This document shows, piece by piece, positions 41,570 to 51,711 of a stretch of DNA of 64,000 nucleotides. Source of the DNA: Mikania micrantha. Its lineage: Eukaryota; Streptophyta; Magnoliopsida; Asterales; Asteraceae. The stretch covers positions 56,380,031 through 56,444,030 of the forward strand of contig CM018682.1 in assembly GCA_009363875.1 (NCBI GenBank), read 5' to 3'. A program made the translations under genes and the position numbers. The first letter of the stretch is position 1, and every line of letters begins with the position of its first letter. The notes beneath the pieces are model-generated. The model saw only the letters and a list, made by a program, of their open reading frames with translations. It was not told the DNA's origin and ran no database searches.

Positions 41570-44500
41570 AGATTGCCCACAAACTATAGAACTTCATAGT
41601 TTGTCTCAGCATTCTCTAACATCATCTGCAGTAACGTTGACAAATTACTTTTAGGGAGGTTTAAAATGGAGTGCCAATTTGTGAAGGCGGTTCTTAAACC
41701 ATTGTACCTTTCAATTGTTATGGTACTGGAGTATTCATCAAAGAACCACCTTTTGATCCCGAATCTGGAATGAGCAAGTTGAAGAGGTTGCTTGCCAAAA
41801 GGTCTTTGTTGTCGAGGAGGATGAATTTGATGAGGAAGGGGAGCAGATTCTGATTTAGGCCAATGTATGACTTCCTTCCTTTTGACTCGAGATCTGGTGT
41901 TTATCACTATTATGACCAAGGCATGCTGATCTGGTCCATAGTTACTCAATAGAGTTGGTTTGAACTCTACATCAATCTCCATCCAAGGATTAAACTTGCC
42001 ATCCAAGGATGGCTGTATAGAACCAACACCAGATGCCCCTAAAGGTTCATTCAATAGCTGATCAATTATTGTATTTGTGGTGGCTTCCTTTGTCTTTGTT
42101 ACTTTGGAAGACACCAAGGATGTGGACAGAGATGCAGACTCTTGCCAAAGATCATGGTGGTCAATGTGGACCTTCTTGAATCTAGAACACTCATCATAAA
42201 TAGTGGTATCCTTCTATCTTGTAATGGTGGCTTTTGTTTCCCAACCATTTTGGATGAGAATGTGTTTTACTCTTTTTCTTTGTTCAGCATCCCTCTTCTT
42301 TTTCTAATCAGCCTTTAGCCTCTTGGTCTTTACCTTGGCTTCTTTCTTGATAATGGTGATGTCTCAGTTCAAGGATATCTCTACATTGTACTTGCCTTTA
42401 GTCAGCAAGAATTTTATTATTTCCTCCCTCTTAGACTGATAGGCCTCATCTTGTTGCTTATCAATTAAGTTTATCTGATCTTGATATGCTTTGATCAGTT
42501 CTTCTCCTAAAAGACATGGGGTGTCAAGATCTGCAATGACCTTCTTTTCCCTTTCATCCCCTTCATTTATTGGCTTTGAATTTCTTCAGTTAAAGAGATG
42601 TGCCTCTTTGGGAGTGAGATTACCTTGGGGTGAGGTTTGAAGTTTTTCAGCTGCAGTCTCAGCTGGTTTTATTGGAGAGGGAACTTTGGCAGTTGTAGGT
42701 GGATTGTAGTCAGCCTCATCATCATCAGCCAATATGAGCCTTATTTTTCTTGGCATTAGATATGAGGTGGGTGGATGATCACTTGAGTCTGAGTTTGACT
42801 CATGTACAAGGGTTTTGAGGCTTGCGTGGTTTGGTTGTGGGGGATTTGGATTTTCTGGCCACACTCTTTTGTCTTCTTGAGAAGGCATGAGTGATAACAC
42901 GTTTGGATTTTTTGCCAATTCTGCATAAGTCGAGAAGGGTTTGAGAAGCAGACTTGGGAGACAGATGGGTGAGGCTTCTTTGGTGGTGTTTGTAGGTAAG
43001 GTAGGTGTAGTTTTAGGAGGGAAATTGGTTTAGATGTATGTACAAGAGTGGAAGAATTTTGAATAGGCTTTGATTGAGCAGGCTCAATTTCAGCCAGTTT
43101 GTCTTGGGCAGATGGGGCTGAGGAGGAAGAAACCACGGTTATGGCTTTTATTGGTGTAGTGGGAGAAGGTTTAGTGGGCTTGGGTTTTGGTTTACTAATC
43201 ATACAAGAGGTTCTCGTTTCCACTTGGGAAGCTAACTCTTTTAGCTTTTGTTCAAGGCTGGGCTTTGCAACAGCAGTTTCAAACTGTTGATCCAAGGAAG
43301 CCTTGAGAAGGGCCTCTTGATATTTGAGTTTTAGCACATTCATTATATCTCCGCTCAGTGTCATCTTGAGCCTTCTTGGCCGCTTGAGCATCAGTGAGGA
43401 GCTTCTCATTCTCCCTCTTTTTAGCTTCATCAGCCTATTCCTTAAACCAATGGGAGGAGGAGCTATACCTATGAGAGATTTAAGGTATAAAGAGGGATTT
43501 GAGACTTCATGCTTGATGGTTTTGAGTTTGGAATCTACTGAGATTTTCAGTAGCTCCATTTGGGTTTTTTGGGTTTGAAAGAAGTCTTTTGGTAAGGTTT
43601 TGAAAGAAATTGGTGAGGCGGGTGGTAAGGGCAGGAGTATTGGAGGTGGTTGTAGTGTTTGGGGACCTTCAAGTAAAGGTTCATCCATTGGGTTGGATTT
43701 GGATTGCCGGTCTTTGTCATTCAGTACCTTTGTAACCAACTCAATGAGTTGGCTACATCAGCCATAATGGTGGAGACAGTTGCTGGCAATTCCTGGATTT
43801 TGAGATTTGATTCGTCAATACGTTTAAGGATATAATCCATATCCCTAATGGGTGTGTGAGTTTCAACATGACCCGATTCCATCTTAGGATTTTCATGTAC
43901 CCCTTTTTCTTGGTACTTGGGATTTCTGGCCTCAGTTTCAAGAACTTCATCACCCATTTTCGTAAATGTGAATGGATGCTCCAATTACATGATCTTGATG
44001 CCTAGATGGACTTGACACACTGATCACATCCTCATCTACATGAGTTGGAGATTTACCATCTTGGACCCTAGTTTGAAGGGGTTGCTCCTCAAGTGTTGTG
44101 GTGAAAGGAGAAACAGGAGGTCCAAGAGCAGTGTCAATCTGTTGGAGAATATGGGTTATGGAATCTGTGGTATGATGGGTTGAAGAAACAGGTGTGTCCC
44201 ACGGAGATAGGACTGGTGCCTAAGTATCAAGTAATAATTCAGTGGTTTGTGTGGGTTCCCTTTGGATTACAGCATCATCCTGTTAAGAGGATTGATGAAG
44301 AGCTTATTGGGTGTGAGATCCAGGATCCACCAGTGAGGATGGGTCAAATGGATTTTCTTGTTCAGTGGGGACAATGACTTGTTCAGGGATCTCATCTTCC
44401 TCAACAATCTTTTTGGGTTCTTGGAGTGAGGGGCTTTGGTTGTTTGTTTTCTTTTGGGTTGTACCTTTACAGGTGTGGAAGAGGAGGTGGATGTGGGTTC

Positions 44501-45440
44501 ACCTGGGACCGTTGTGTCCTCACTATCATCCAAGACCTTTGCATCAGTGTTTAGCCTAGCAAAGGTTTGTTTGTCAATTGCCTTAATGTAGGAAAGAGGG
44601 GAAACGTGACAAACAATGTTTAATTCATTGAACAAACAGGCCGTCACAAACTTGGGATACATCAGAAACTTAGGGGCCTTTTGGTCATGAATCAAATGGT
44701 CAAAGATGATTTGACCAAACTTACCTTTTTGTTGGTGAGAACTGCATACATGACATATTGCATGTCATATGGCATTTCTCCCTAACTTGTTTTCTGAGAA
44801 AGACACTGAAGAATGGTGTGACACAGAAAATTGTACTTGGGATAGAGATAGGCTTTGTACAAGGTTCTGTTCTTAAGATCTCCTTGGTAATCACACTGAA
44901 TAAATTCAGCATGAAGGAGCCTAGGATGGACAGTTGTGGGAGCGTCAGTGTCAACAAGTTTAAGAACAAATCCTATCAAGGATGAAGTGATGGTAACTTG
45001 TTGACGAGCAACCTAAGAGGTTTTGTTGTCAACAACGTTATCCTTAGTTACCAAAGTAGAGTTTGCTTAGAATTGGTTAAGGGCAGAGACAGAAATAGGA
45101 GGGTTCATAGTAAGAGCAGTATGAACAAAGGAGTTTGAAAGAGTATCGATCAACTCATCATAGTGGGGGTATTCAAAATACTTGGTGATGTATGCAACAA
45201 GGTTGTGTACTGGCTTGAATTTAAACGATTCAATCGCCAAGGCTGATTGTAGAAGGTCAATAGACTCGCGAAAAGTTTTAGGTTTTTTGTAAAGGATTGA
45301 AGAAAAAATAACCTTTTCAAATGACAAACTTACCTTAAGTTTAGGAGAGAAAAATGGAGTGAAAGTAACCGTTGAAAAGTAGGAGCCAGCTCTTAGGATA
45401 CCGCTGATACTTATATCAAAAAGTAAAAAGTCTTCTTTAG
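41570..45440 (-). pseudogene. Co-5 aORF (long, broken)
   Basis: A former ORF of over 1,200 residues on the minus strand, in several frames. Near the start it reads LAIESFKFKPVHNLVAYITK, HTALTMNPPISVSALNQF, and VARQQVTITSSLIGFVLKL. The NP-x-I-x-x-S-x-L-x-Q-F motif matches the aORF family shared with Co-1 and Co-2. Later parts are Pro/Ser/Lys-rich, with a basic cluster (KRKQTTKAPHSKNPKRLLRK near 44450) that may be a nuclear signal. The C-terminal part reads FGIKRWFFDEYSSTITIERY and AETNYEVL. No signal peptide or membrane helix is evident. Function unknown. Confidence 0.55.
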
Positions 45441-46094
45441 GGTTTTAACCAAAAGACAAACCTGTAAAATGAGGAGAGAGAAAAACAAAAAGACAAACAA
45501 GTATTACCATACAAAATCTTGAAGTATAGACACTTTTTTGTCTGGAATGAAGCCTAGTCCGATGCCGTTACACTAAATCATCATAAGCATTAAGCTGAGA
45601 CATCATCAGTGTAAATGCACAAGCCAGATGACATCCCTGAGAAACAATTTTCCTTACTCATCGAAAACATTTTTTGTTTGAATCTGATTAACTTCATAAA
45701 TCAAGATGATCATGAAGTTTCAGAAAATTAGGGTAAGAACAGAAAATGACAACGACGGAATTGGGAATGACGAGTATAAACAAGGGAAAAGAACTAGTGG
45801 TCAAAGAAGTCAAAGGGTACAAAGGTAAAAACAACGGACATATTGATAACCACGGATTAATTACTGAGGGTCATAACCACGTAGGGAATGTAACAACGGA
45901 TATGGTGTTACCACGGAGAGATAAAAGTAGTGGATTATAACAACTGTATATCCACTTTGGTCAATCTGCGGTTAGGTTTAACCACTGAAGAATGAACCAA
46001 GGTTATTCTTTCAGTTCCTACCCCTTGTCCGTTGTTAGGACAATTAAGGAATTATCCTTTAATGTACATTTGGAGATTTAAGGACAATACTTAA
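45441..46094 (-). other. Spacer upstream of Co-5 aORF, truncated by Ty3-3
   Basis: Holds a strong splice-acceptor-like site on the minus strand (CTCTCCTCATTTTACAG, about 45462-45478). At 45740-46020 there are many AACCACGGA, ACAACGGA and CCGTTGTT motifs matching the Co-5 LTR array. It ends at the LTR of Ty3-3. Confidence 0.5.
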
Positions 46095-46369
46095 TGTAAT
46101 ATCACTGTTTTTCAGGTATGTCCTTACATAAACATTTGTATTGATAGAACCTGTTACGATAATTTGATGATTATTAATTTGATTGATGATAATATTCATT
46201 GGTATACATTGATGAGAATATATGAATTAATAAGCATTAACCATGGGGAAGTTAGTTTGAAACATAACTAAACTAAACCACAATGTTTATTGCGATTGAA
46301 TGAATATGATATGAGATGATTTGATGGGAATTGGTAGTAGTATAGGATTCTATCATCAAATATAGACAA

Positions 46370-46485
46370 GGGTGTACCCATGGTCTATCAAAGAGGTGGT
46401 GCGTTGGCGGCTGGATAAGTTGCGATTGATTCATTTGTACGCCCTATACATAAACTTTCTTCGGTTTATCATGAGTATGTTAGTG
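46370..46485 (+). other. Structured hairpin repeat, copy 2 (Ty3-3 LTR)
   Basis: Arms 46379-46394 (CATGGTCTATCAAAGA) and 46458-46473 (TCTTCGGTTTATCATG). The inner stem is AAAGA/TCTT where copies 1 and 3 have GAAAT/ATTTC, so two pairs changed together. The loop keeps GGTGG, GGCGGCTGGATAAGTTGCGA and TACGCCCTATACAT. Confidence 0.65.
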
Positions 46486-46561
46486 TAGAGGATTTGGTGA
46501 GGAGAATCTGAGGTGTGTGTGAGTTGTTAAAGGTTATGGTTTGTCACTAAATATAGTCAAT

Positions 46562-46678
46562 GACACAGGGTCATGGTTTATCGAAATGGTGGTGGGACGA
46601 CGGCTGGATAGGTTGCGACCGACTCCTACGTACGCCCTATACATCAACTTATTTCGGTCGATCATGGATGCGTCAGTG
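46562..46678 (+). other. Structured hairpin repeat, copy 3 (Ty3-3 LTR)
   Basis: Arms 46571-46587 (TCATGGTTTATCGAAAT) and 46651-46667 (ATTTCGGTCGATCATGG). Sixteen of seventeen positions pair if G-U is allowed in the sense RNA. The loop carries GGTGGTGGGACGACGGCTGG and TACGTACGCCCTATACAT. Confidence 0.7.
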
Positions 46679-47206
46679 ATATGATTTAGTGGGGTTAAGG
46701 ATTGGGAAACACATAATTGATAAATATATTTCATTAAAATGCTGAAAAGGATATTGGAAAATAATTACGCGATGGTGAGGTCACAAATATAAATTAAACG
46801 TGAATGTTATTTCAGAAATGTTAACTTAATAATGTATTGACATGGGTGACGATTCACAAGAATACAATTATTAAGAATAATATTCTGAGACGATATTCCA
46901 TAAATTGTAAATCGAGTTGGAATATGATGTGAATGTTGAATTCGAAAAGGTGACAAACTATACGAATTCATACGTGAGTAACGTGTTTCAACGAGATAAC
47001 TGAAACAATAATTACGATATTAAATTAATAAAAAGAATTTAAAACGTTTATTAGGAATCATTACCTTAAACGGATTTAAATTAAAAAATATTTTTATTAA
47101 GCGATTCTAAACAAAAACATTTTTACAAAACGTTTCATAATTTAAAGATGAATTACGTGAAAAACCGAACAAAAAACATTTATAAGCGTAAATAAACGTA
47201 ACCGAG

Positions 47207-47234
47207 CACGTGGGAATGTCACGGGGTATAAAAG
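47207..47234 (+). promoter_or_regulatory. Ty3-3 LTR promoter (G-box, TATA)
   Basis: CACGTG at 47207-47212 and GTATAAAAG at 47226-47234, followed by a CT-rich leader (CTTCTTCTTCG, CTCTCTCTC). Same layout as Ty3-1. Confidence 0.65.
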
Positions 47235-47654
47235 GGAATAACCTTCCCTTCTTCTTCGTTTTCCCCATCTTATTTCTCTCTCAAGAAAGCATTCACGTCC
47301 ATTTTCTCTCTCTCTAAAAATCCAAAAAGAAAACTTCTTCAATTCTTGACCATTTTGGTTGATCTTCGGCCCAAAACGTTTCTTCACTCGCGTAGAACAC
47401 GAAAGTACAAGCCGATCAAGCTAAAGATCAAGATTTGAGGTAAATCTATGAGTTCATTTGAGTTTTATTTAGGGTTTTTAGTTTAAACTTAAATCATATG
47501 TTTTATTCACATGTAAATGAGTTTTCTGAATCTTTTGGGTATAAACAACTTTAAATATAAGTATTTAGGAAACCATTAGAGTAGAAATTAAGTGAAAAAT
47601 GGAGTTTTTACTATGACCTGCAAGTTACGGGAGTTCTGGGAAAGAATGGTAGAA

Positions 47655-47955
47655 GATGAATAACTCGAGAACACTTTATATTTAATATTCAAGAATCATT
47701 TTCTTGAATATTCGAGAAACCCTTTAGCTACTCGAGAACCTCCTTATTTCTTGTGAGAATTCGAGAACATGGATTTGGAAGCCAAAACTCGAGAACCTTT
47801 ATCCTGGATATCTCAAGAATTCGAGAACACAATGGGGACACCAAGAAACTCGAGAACCCCCTAATTGAACATCGAAAATTCGAGAATCTCCAAGTTAATA
47901 CCATAAAAATTTGAAAACCCATTTATGAAGCTTCAAACAAATCGAGAACACTTGA
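47655..47955 (+). repeat. TCGAGAAC motif array (Ty3-3 LTR)
   Basis: About nine TCGAGAA motifs (ACTCGAGAACC, ATTCGAGAACA) at 25-40-base spacing. The place corresponds to the CGAACC array of Ty3-1 and Ty3-4, but the motif differs. Confidence 0.8.
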
Positions 47956-49518
47956 CAAGTGTTAAACAAGAACCACTTGAGGGTTGGGTGCAATTGGGTA
48001 TTTACGTCTTATTGTAAATTACTTAAACATTGCAACAAACCTAGATAAACCTTATAACAAGTGTTTTAAAATATAATACATGATTTTAAAACATATCAAA
48101 GGTTTATAACACATTTATGGTTGATCAAAATAACAAAAGATGATACTTATAAAATAAACTAGTCAACTTTACTATAAAGTTGATAAAGTATTTTAAAGTA
48201 ACAAGATATCATCTAAACTCTTGGGTGAAACGTTAAAGGATTATGTTTTTACAACATAATACTTAATTAAAAACACTCAAGTGATAATAACAATTTTAAA
48301 ATTAATAACGGACAATATTCTAAGTGTAAAACATGTGAACAAGGAATATGATAATATAACAATATACTAATGTTTAGCCTATATTGGCTAAGTGTTAGCA
48401 TATTACATCACAATTGAGTTAGATCAAATTAAATAACAAATAGTTATAAAAGTTAACCAACCTTAAGGTTAACTTAAGAGATCATAACTCATACTTATAA
48501 GTTGCAAACAATATTGAATATACCAGAGGTTGTTGAGTCATTATTGCTTCCACCTATGTGAGCGCGTGTTGTACAATACACTGAAACATAAGACATAACT
48601 GTGAATTCTCATAATCCCCTTTTTAAATCATTTGCTTTTAAACTCGGGGGTGAAACATGTATACCAAAAATAAACTGATTTTGATATAACAAGTGTGGAA
48701 CCGGGATTATTATTGAGATACGATTATTGAAATGACTTGTGATTATGGGATGTATACTTTGAGTTAGTCATACTTGATTGAGTTGACTTCGGTCCTCCGC
48801 AATGATTGAATTGTTGTTGATTGGGTTGACTATGGTCTTCACGGTGATTCCATTGTTGATTGAGTTGACTTCGGTCCTCCGCGGTGCACGACATTGATAA
48901 TTATGATTATTAGGAATATCGTTGATTGAGTTGACTGAGGTCCTCCACGCTATATTATATTGAGAATATTATGGTAATTGATGGTTGCTGAGTTGATATG
49001 ATTGATTGAGATTGATTGAATGGAATTGAATGATTACTTTTGATTATTTGGATTATTTTAATTGATTGACTTGGTGTGTTTCTTGTGGTTATACAGGTTA
49101 GAGTTATTTTACAGGTTCACACGTGTTATTCTTAAAACTTTCATAAATGTTTTTTTAATTATTAAAACTTAGGATTACTCACCAACTACTCCCGTAGTTC
49201 ACATGTGATTTTCTACATGTTTCAGGGAATGAAGAGAAATAGGTAGAGCAGGGTAGCTCTACATCTTTTGGACTCATCACATAGGATCTTGGACTTAGCT
49301 AAATTAACTGGATCAATGAAGATTAGGGTTTAGTTAATTTAGCTATATCTTTTTAGTAATCATTGTAACTAAATCATGACGAATATGATTTTTGTGTAAA
49401 TACTTTATTTGAATTAATTGTTATTTGATGATATTTTAGATGCTCATGAGCTTGTAAACAATCTACACATCCCTTGTGCCATCCCAACTTTTATTGCCAT
49501 CGGTCAGGGTGTTACAGG

Positions 49519-49533
49519 TTGGTATCAGATCCT
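49519..49533 (+). other. Primer-binding site of Ty3-3
   Basis: TTGGTATCAGATCCTG begins three bases after the LTR. It differs from the initiator-Met tRNA complement (TGGTATCAGAGC) at one or two places. Confidence 0.8.
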
Positions 49534-49754
49534 GGGTTATAGAGAATTAGGTTACTAGAAATGGTTGACCTAGTCTATAACCATAAGAAACCCTAGTATG
49601 AATTATTTCATACACTAGTTACTACAATCAGGATTCTGTGCTTGTATGTTTATTACATGTTAACAGCAATCCTGATATATATGGTTTATGCTTATTGTTT
49701 ATGAAATATATTACTTGATTGCTTTAAGTGAATGATTGTGCCCTAATGACTCGA

Positions 49755-49872
49755 TAAGGACATACTCGTGATGTATTGTAAAGGTGGTTGGCTGGCGGCT
49801 GAAGCAGTTGTGATTGACTTCTACGTATGCCTTATACATATACCATTTATAGTACATTGGGTGGATATCAGT
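49755..49872 (+). other. Structured hairpin repeat, copy 4 (Ty3-3 leader)
   Basis: Arms 49769-49782 (TGATGTATTGTAAA) and 49846-49859 (TTTATAGTACATTG). All fourteen positions pair, four as G-U. Loop keeps GGTGG, GGCGGCTGAAGCAGTTGTGA and TACGTATGCCTTATACAT. Confidence 0.7.
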
Positions 49873-49948
49873 GTTGATGAATAAGGGAAATGTTTGTTAG
49901 GAAAATATTTATTTTCTTAGGATTGATATATCTGTGATCACCAGACAA

Positions 49949-50064
49949 GGACACACTCGTGGTATATCACAAAGTTGGTGGGCTGGCGGCTGAATAGGTT
50001 GCGATCGATTCCAACGTATGCCCTATACATAGACTATTTGTGGTATATTGGGGGTCTGTCAGTG
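49949..50064 (+). other. Structured hairpin repeat, copy 5 (Ty3-3 leader)
   Basis: Arms 49958-49973 (CGTGGTATATCACAAA) and 50037-50052 (TTTGTGGTATATTGGG). All but one position pair in the sense RNA. The inner stem CACAAA/TTTGTG is unlike the other copies yet fully complementary. Flanked by GGACACACT and GTCAGTGT. Confidence 0.72.
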
Positions 50065-50510
50065 TCGGGAACTTGGGATATTATTAGCATATGATTGAAA
50101 TGGTTGAGGGGAAATTATGGTTGGATATTGATTATTGAGAATGATTCGAGAAAATTATGGATATGCACACTTATGAACACTTATTATGGACATATATTTG
50201 AGGGAAGATATGAACACTTAGTGACAATTTGGACACTTAGTGATGATATGAACCCTTATTGATGATATGGACATTGAGAATTGTTATGGAAATTTTAGTA
50301 AACTTAGACATTAGGGGAGCTTAAATGTTAGGTGAACTTAGACATTAGGTACACTTAGAAAATATGTGAACCTAGATGTTAGGTGAACTTAGACATTAGA
50401 CGAACCTAGTTTTCAGAGAGAACTTGAAGGCACTTCACTCATAATTATCCCTCATAGGATAAGGTTGTGAAGTAGAACACTTGGGAACATATGTTATACC
50501 CTAATTTCTA

Positions 50511-50632
50511 ACAAGGGCATAATCGTGGTGCATTGCAACGGTGGTGGGACGGTGGATGAGGAGACTATGGTCAAATCTATGTATGCCCTCTATATAAACC
50601 AGTTGCACTGTATTGGGAGGTTGTCAGTGTTA
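50511..50632 (+). other. Structured hairpin repeat, copy 6 (Ty3-3 leader)
   Basis: Arms 50523-50539 (TCGTGGTGCATTGCAAC) and 50602-50618 (GTTGCACTGTATTGGGA). Inner stem TGCAAC/GTTGCA, again different and complementary. Loop with GGTGGTGGGACGGTGGATGA and TATGCCCTCTATATA. Confidence 0.7.
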
Positions 50633-50870
50633 GTATAGGGTGGAAAATGTCTGAAACTTAGGAATATTTGTTTAGTATTAGATATGACCAATTAGGATGC
50701 TTTAATATAACAATAGGAGCTAATGCCCTATTATGAGTTTGAGAATACAGATAGGAGATAAGTATAGTTCCATATATGTAATCCTAACTGTTAAAATGAA
50801 CTCATGTGATCTTAGTCTGTATGACTTACGTTGTAAACGGTAGTAACATGTTTCTAACATCCTCAGAAAC

Positions 50871-51430
50871 ATGCCTCTGCGCCGTCACAACGAAAATCAT
50901 ACAGACACCAATAATGGGGATGCTAAGAAAAACAATGCCAACACCGGCATGCAAGAGTTAGCAAATCTCATTACTGGCTTGGTGACTCAACTGAATCAAG
51001 CCAACCAAACTGTCAACCAAAAAAGGGGTGTGCAAACCCACCTGTTTGTACTTTCAAGCATTTTAACTCCTGTAACCCGACAAAATTTACGGGTGCTGAA
51101 GGAGCCACTGGTCTTTTGTAGTGGTTTGAGAGCATTGAAAACAACTTCATTAACAGTGACTGCCCAGAAAATTTGAAGGTGTGCTATGCCACCAGTGTTT
51201 TCCAAAAGAGAGCATTAACTTGGTGGAATGGAAAGAAGCGAACTAGGGGAGTTGATGCAGCCCTAGCACTGACTTGGACTAAATTTAAAGCTCTGATGAC
51301 CATAGCGTTCTGTCCTCGCAGTGATCTGAGGAAACTTTAAGCTGAGTTATGGGAACTCAAGCAAGATAGTGGTGAGAACTTGATCTACAACTCTCGCTTT
51401 CATGAGCTGAGTTCACTAGTCTCCCAGGTT
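50871..51430 (+). pseudogene. Ty3-3 gag, truncated
   Basis: The ATG at 50871 gives MPLRRHNENHTDTNNGDAKK and ELANLITGLVTQLNQANQTV. After a frameshift near 51030 it reads FKHFNSCNPTKFTGAEGATG, LLQWFESIENNFINSDCPEN, RALTWWNGKKRTRG and AFCPRSDLRKL, a stop, then AELWELKQDSGENLIYNSRF. QWFE, ALTWWN and FCPRSDLRKLxxELWELKQ are gypsy gag capsid motifs. It breaks off at about 51430 and no zinc knuckle or pol follows. Confidence 0.85.
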
Positions 51431-51711
51431 CATTTCTCTTGTTCTTTAATTACATTATTTTCTATTTGAATCCAAAAAATTTATAGAAAAATAAATATCT
51501 TCTATTACAGACATATACATTGACTTGAGGTGTAACAATCATTCTTTGGGTTCAATGCCAGTTTTGTGTCATTAGGAATTGTAGTTTTCTTTCCTAATTA
51601 CTTATATAATTCAAATAAGATGCAAGCAAAGTTCTGAATATTTATTGGCATTTTCAAAAATTGCATAAATCTTGATATAACTGGTGTATGTTGGGATTAT
51701 GGTATCACTCA
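51431..51711. other. Unassigned 280 bases
   Basis: AT-rich DNA between truncated Ty3-3 gag and the Ty3-4 LTR. No homology within the window noticed. Confidence 0.4.

Larger units (their letters stand above)
46095..49516 (+). repeat. Ty3-3 5' LTR (3.4 kb)
   Basis: Starts TGTAATATCACTGTTTTTCAGG, matching the Ty3-1 LTR start, and ends GTCAGGGTGTTACA next to a primer-binding site. It has two hairpin copies (46370-46485, 46562-46678), a G-box and TATA (47207-47234), a TCGAGAAC array (47655-47955) where Ty3-1 has CGAACC, and a TTGACTTCGGTCC tandem repeat (48775-48960). No ORF of note. Confidence 0.88.
49534..50870 (+). other. Ty3-3 leader with three hairpin repeats
   Basis: A 1.3-kb non-coding leader between primer site and gag. 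It holds hairpin copies 4, 5 and 6, and a stretch at 50160-50410 of loose repeats of GAACTTAGACATTAG and TATGGACA. A long structured leader could bear on RNA packaging or translation; this is inference. Confidence 0.7.

Noticed and set aside
43099..43578. Plus-strand ORFs (43099-43290, 43324-43578)
   Set aside because: Antisense shadows of the Co-5 aORF.
46562..46678. Hammerhead ribozyme (retrozyme) in the hairpin repeat
   Set aside because: The conserved CUGAUGA...GAAA core is not present in any of the copies.
46562..46678. tRNA-like structure in the hairpin loop
   Set aside because: GGTTGCGA recalls a T-arm, but no GGTTCRANYCC box, anticodon stem or acceptor pairing can be drawn.
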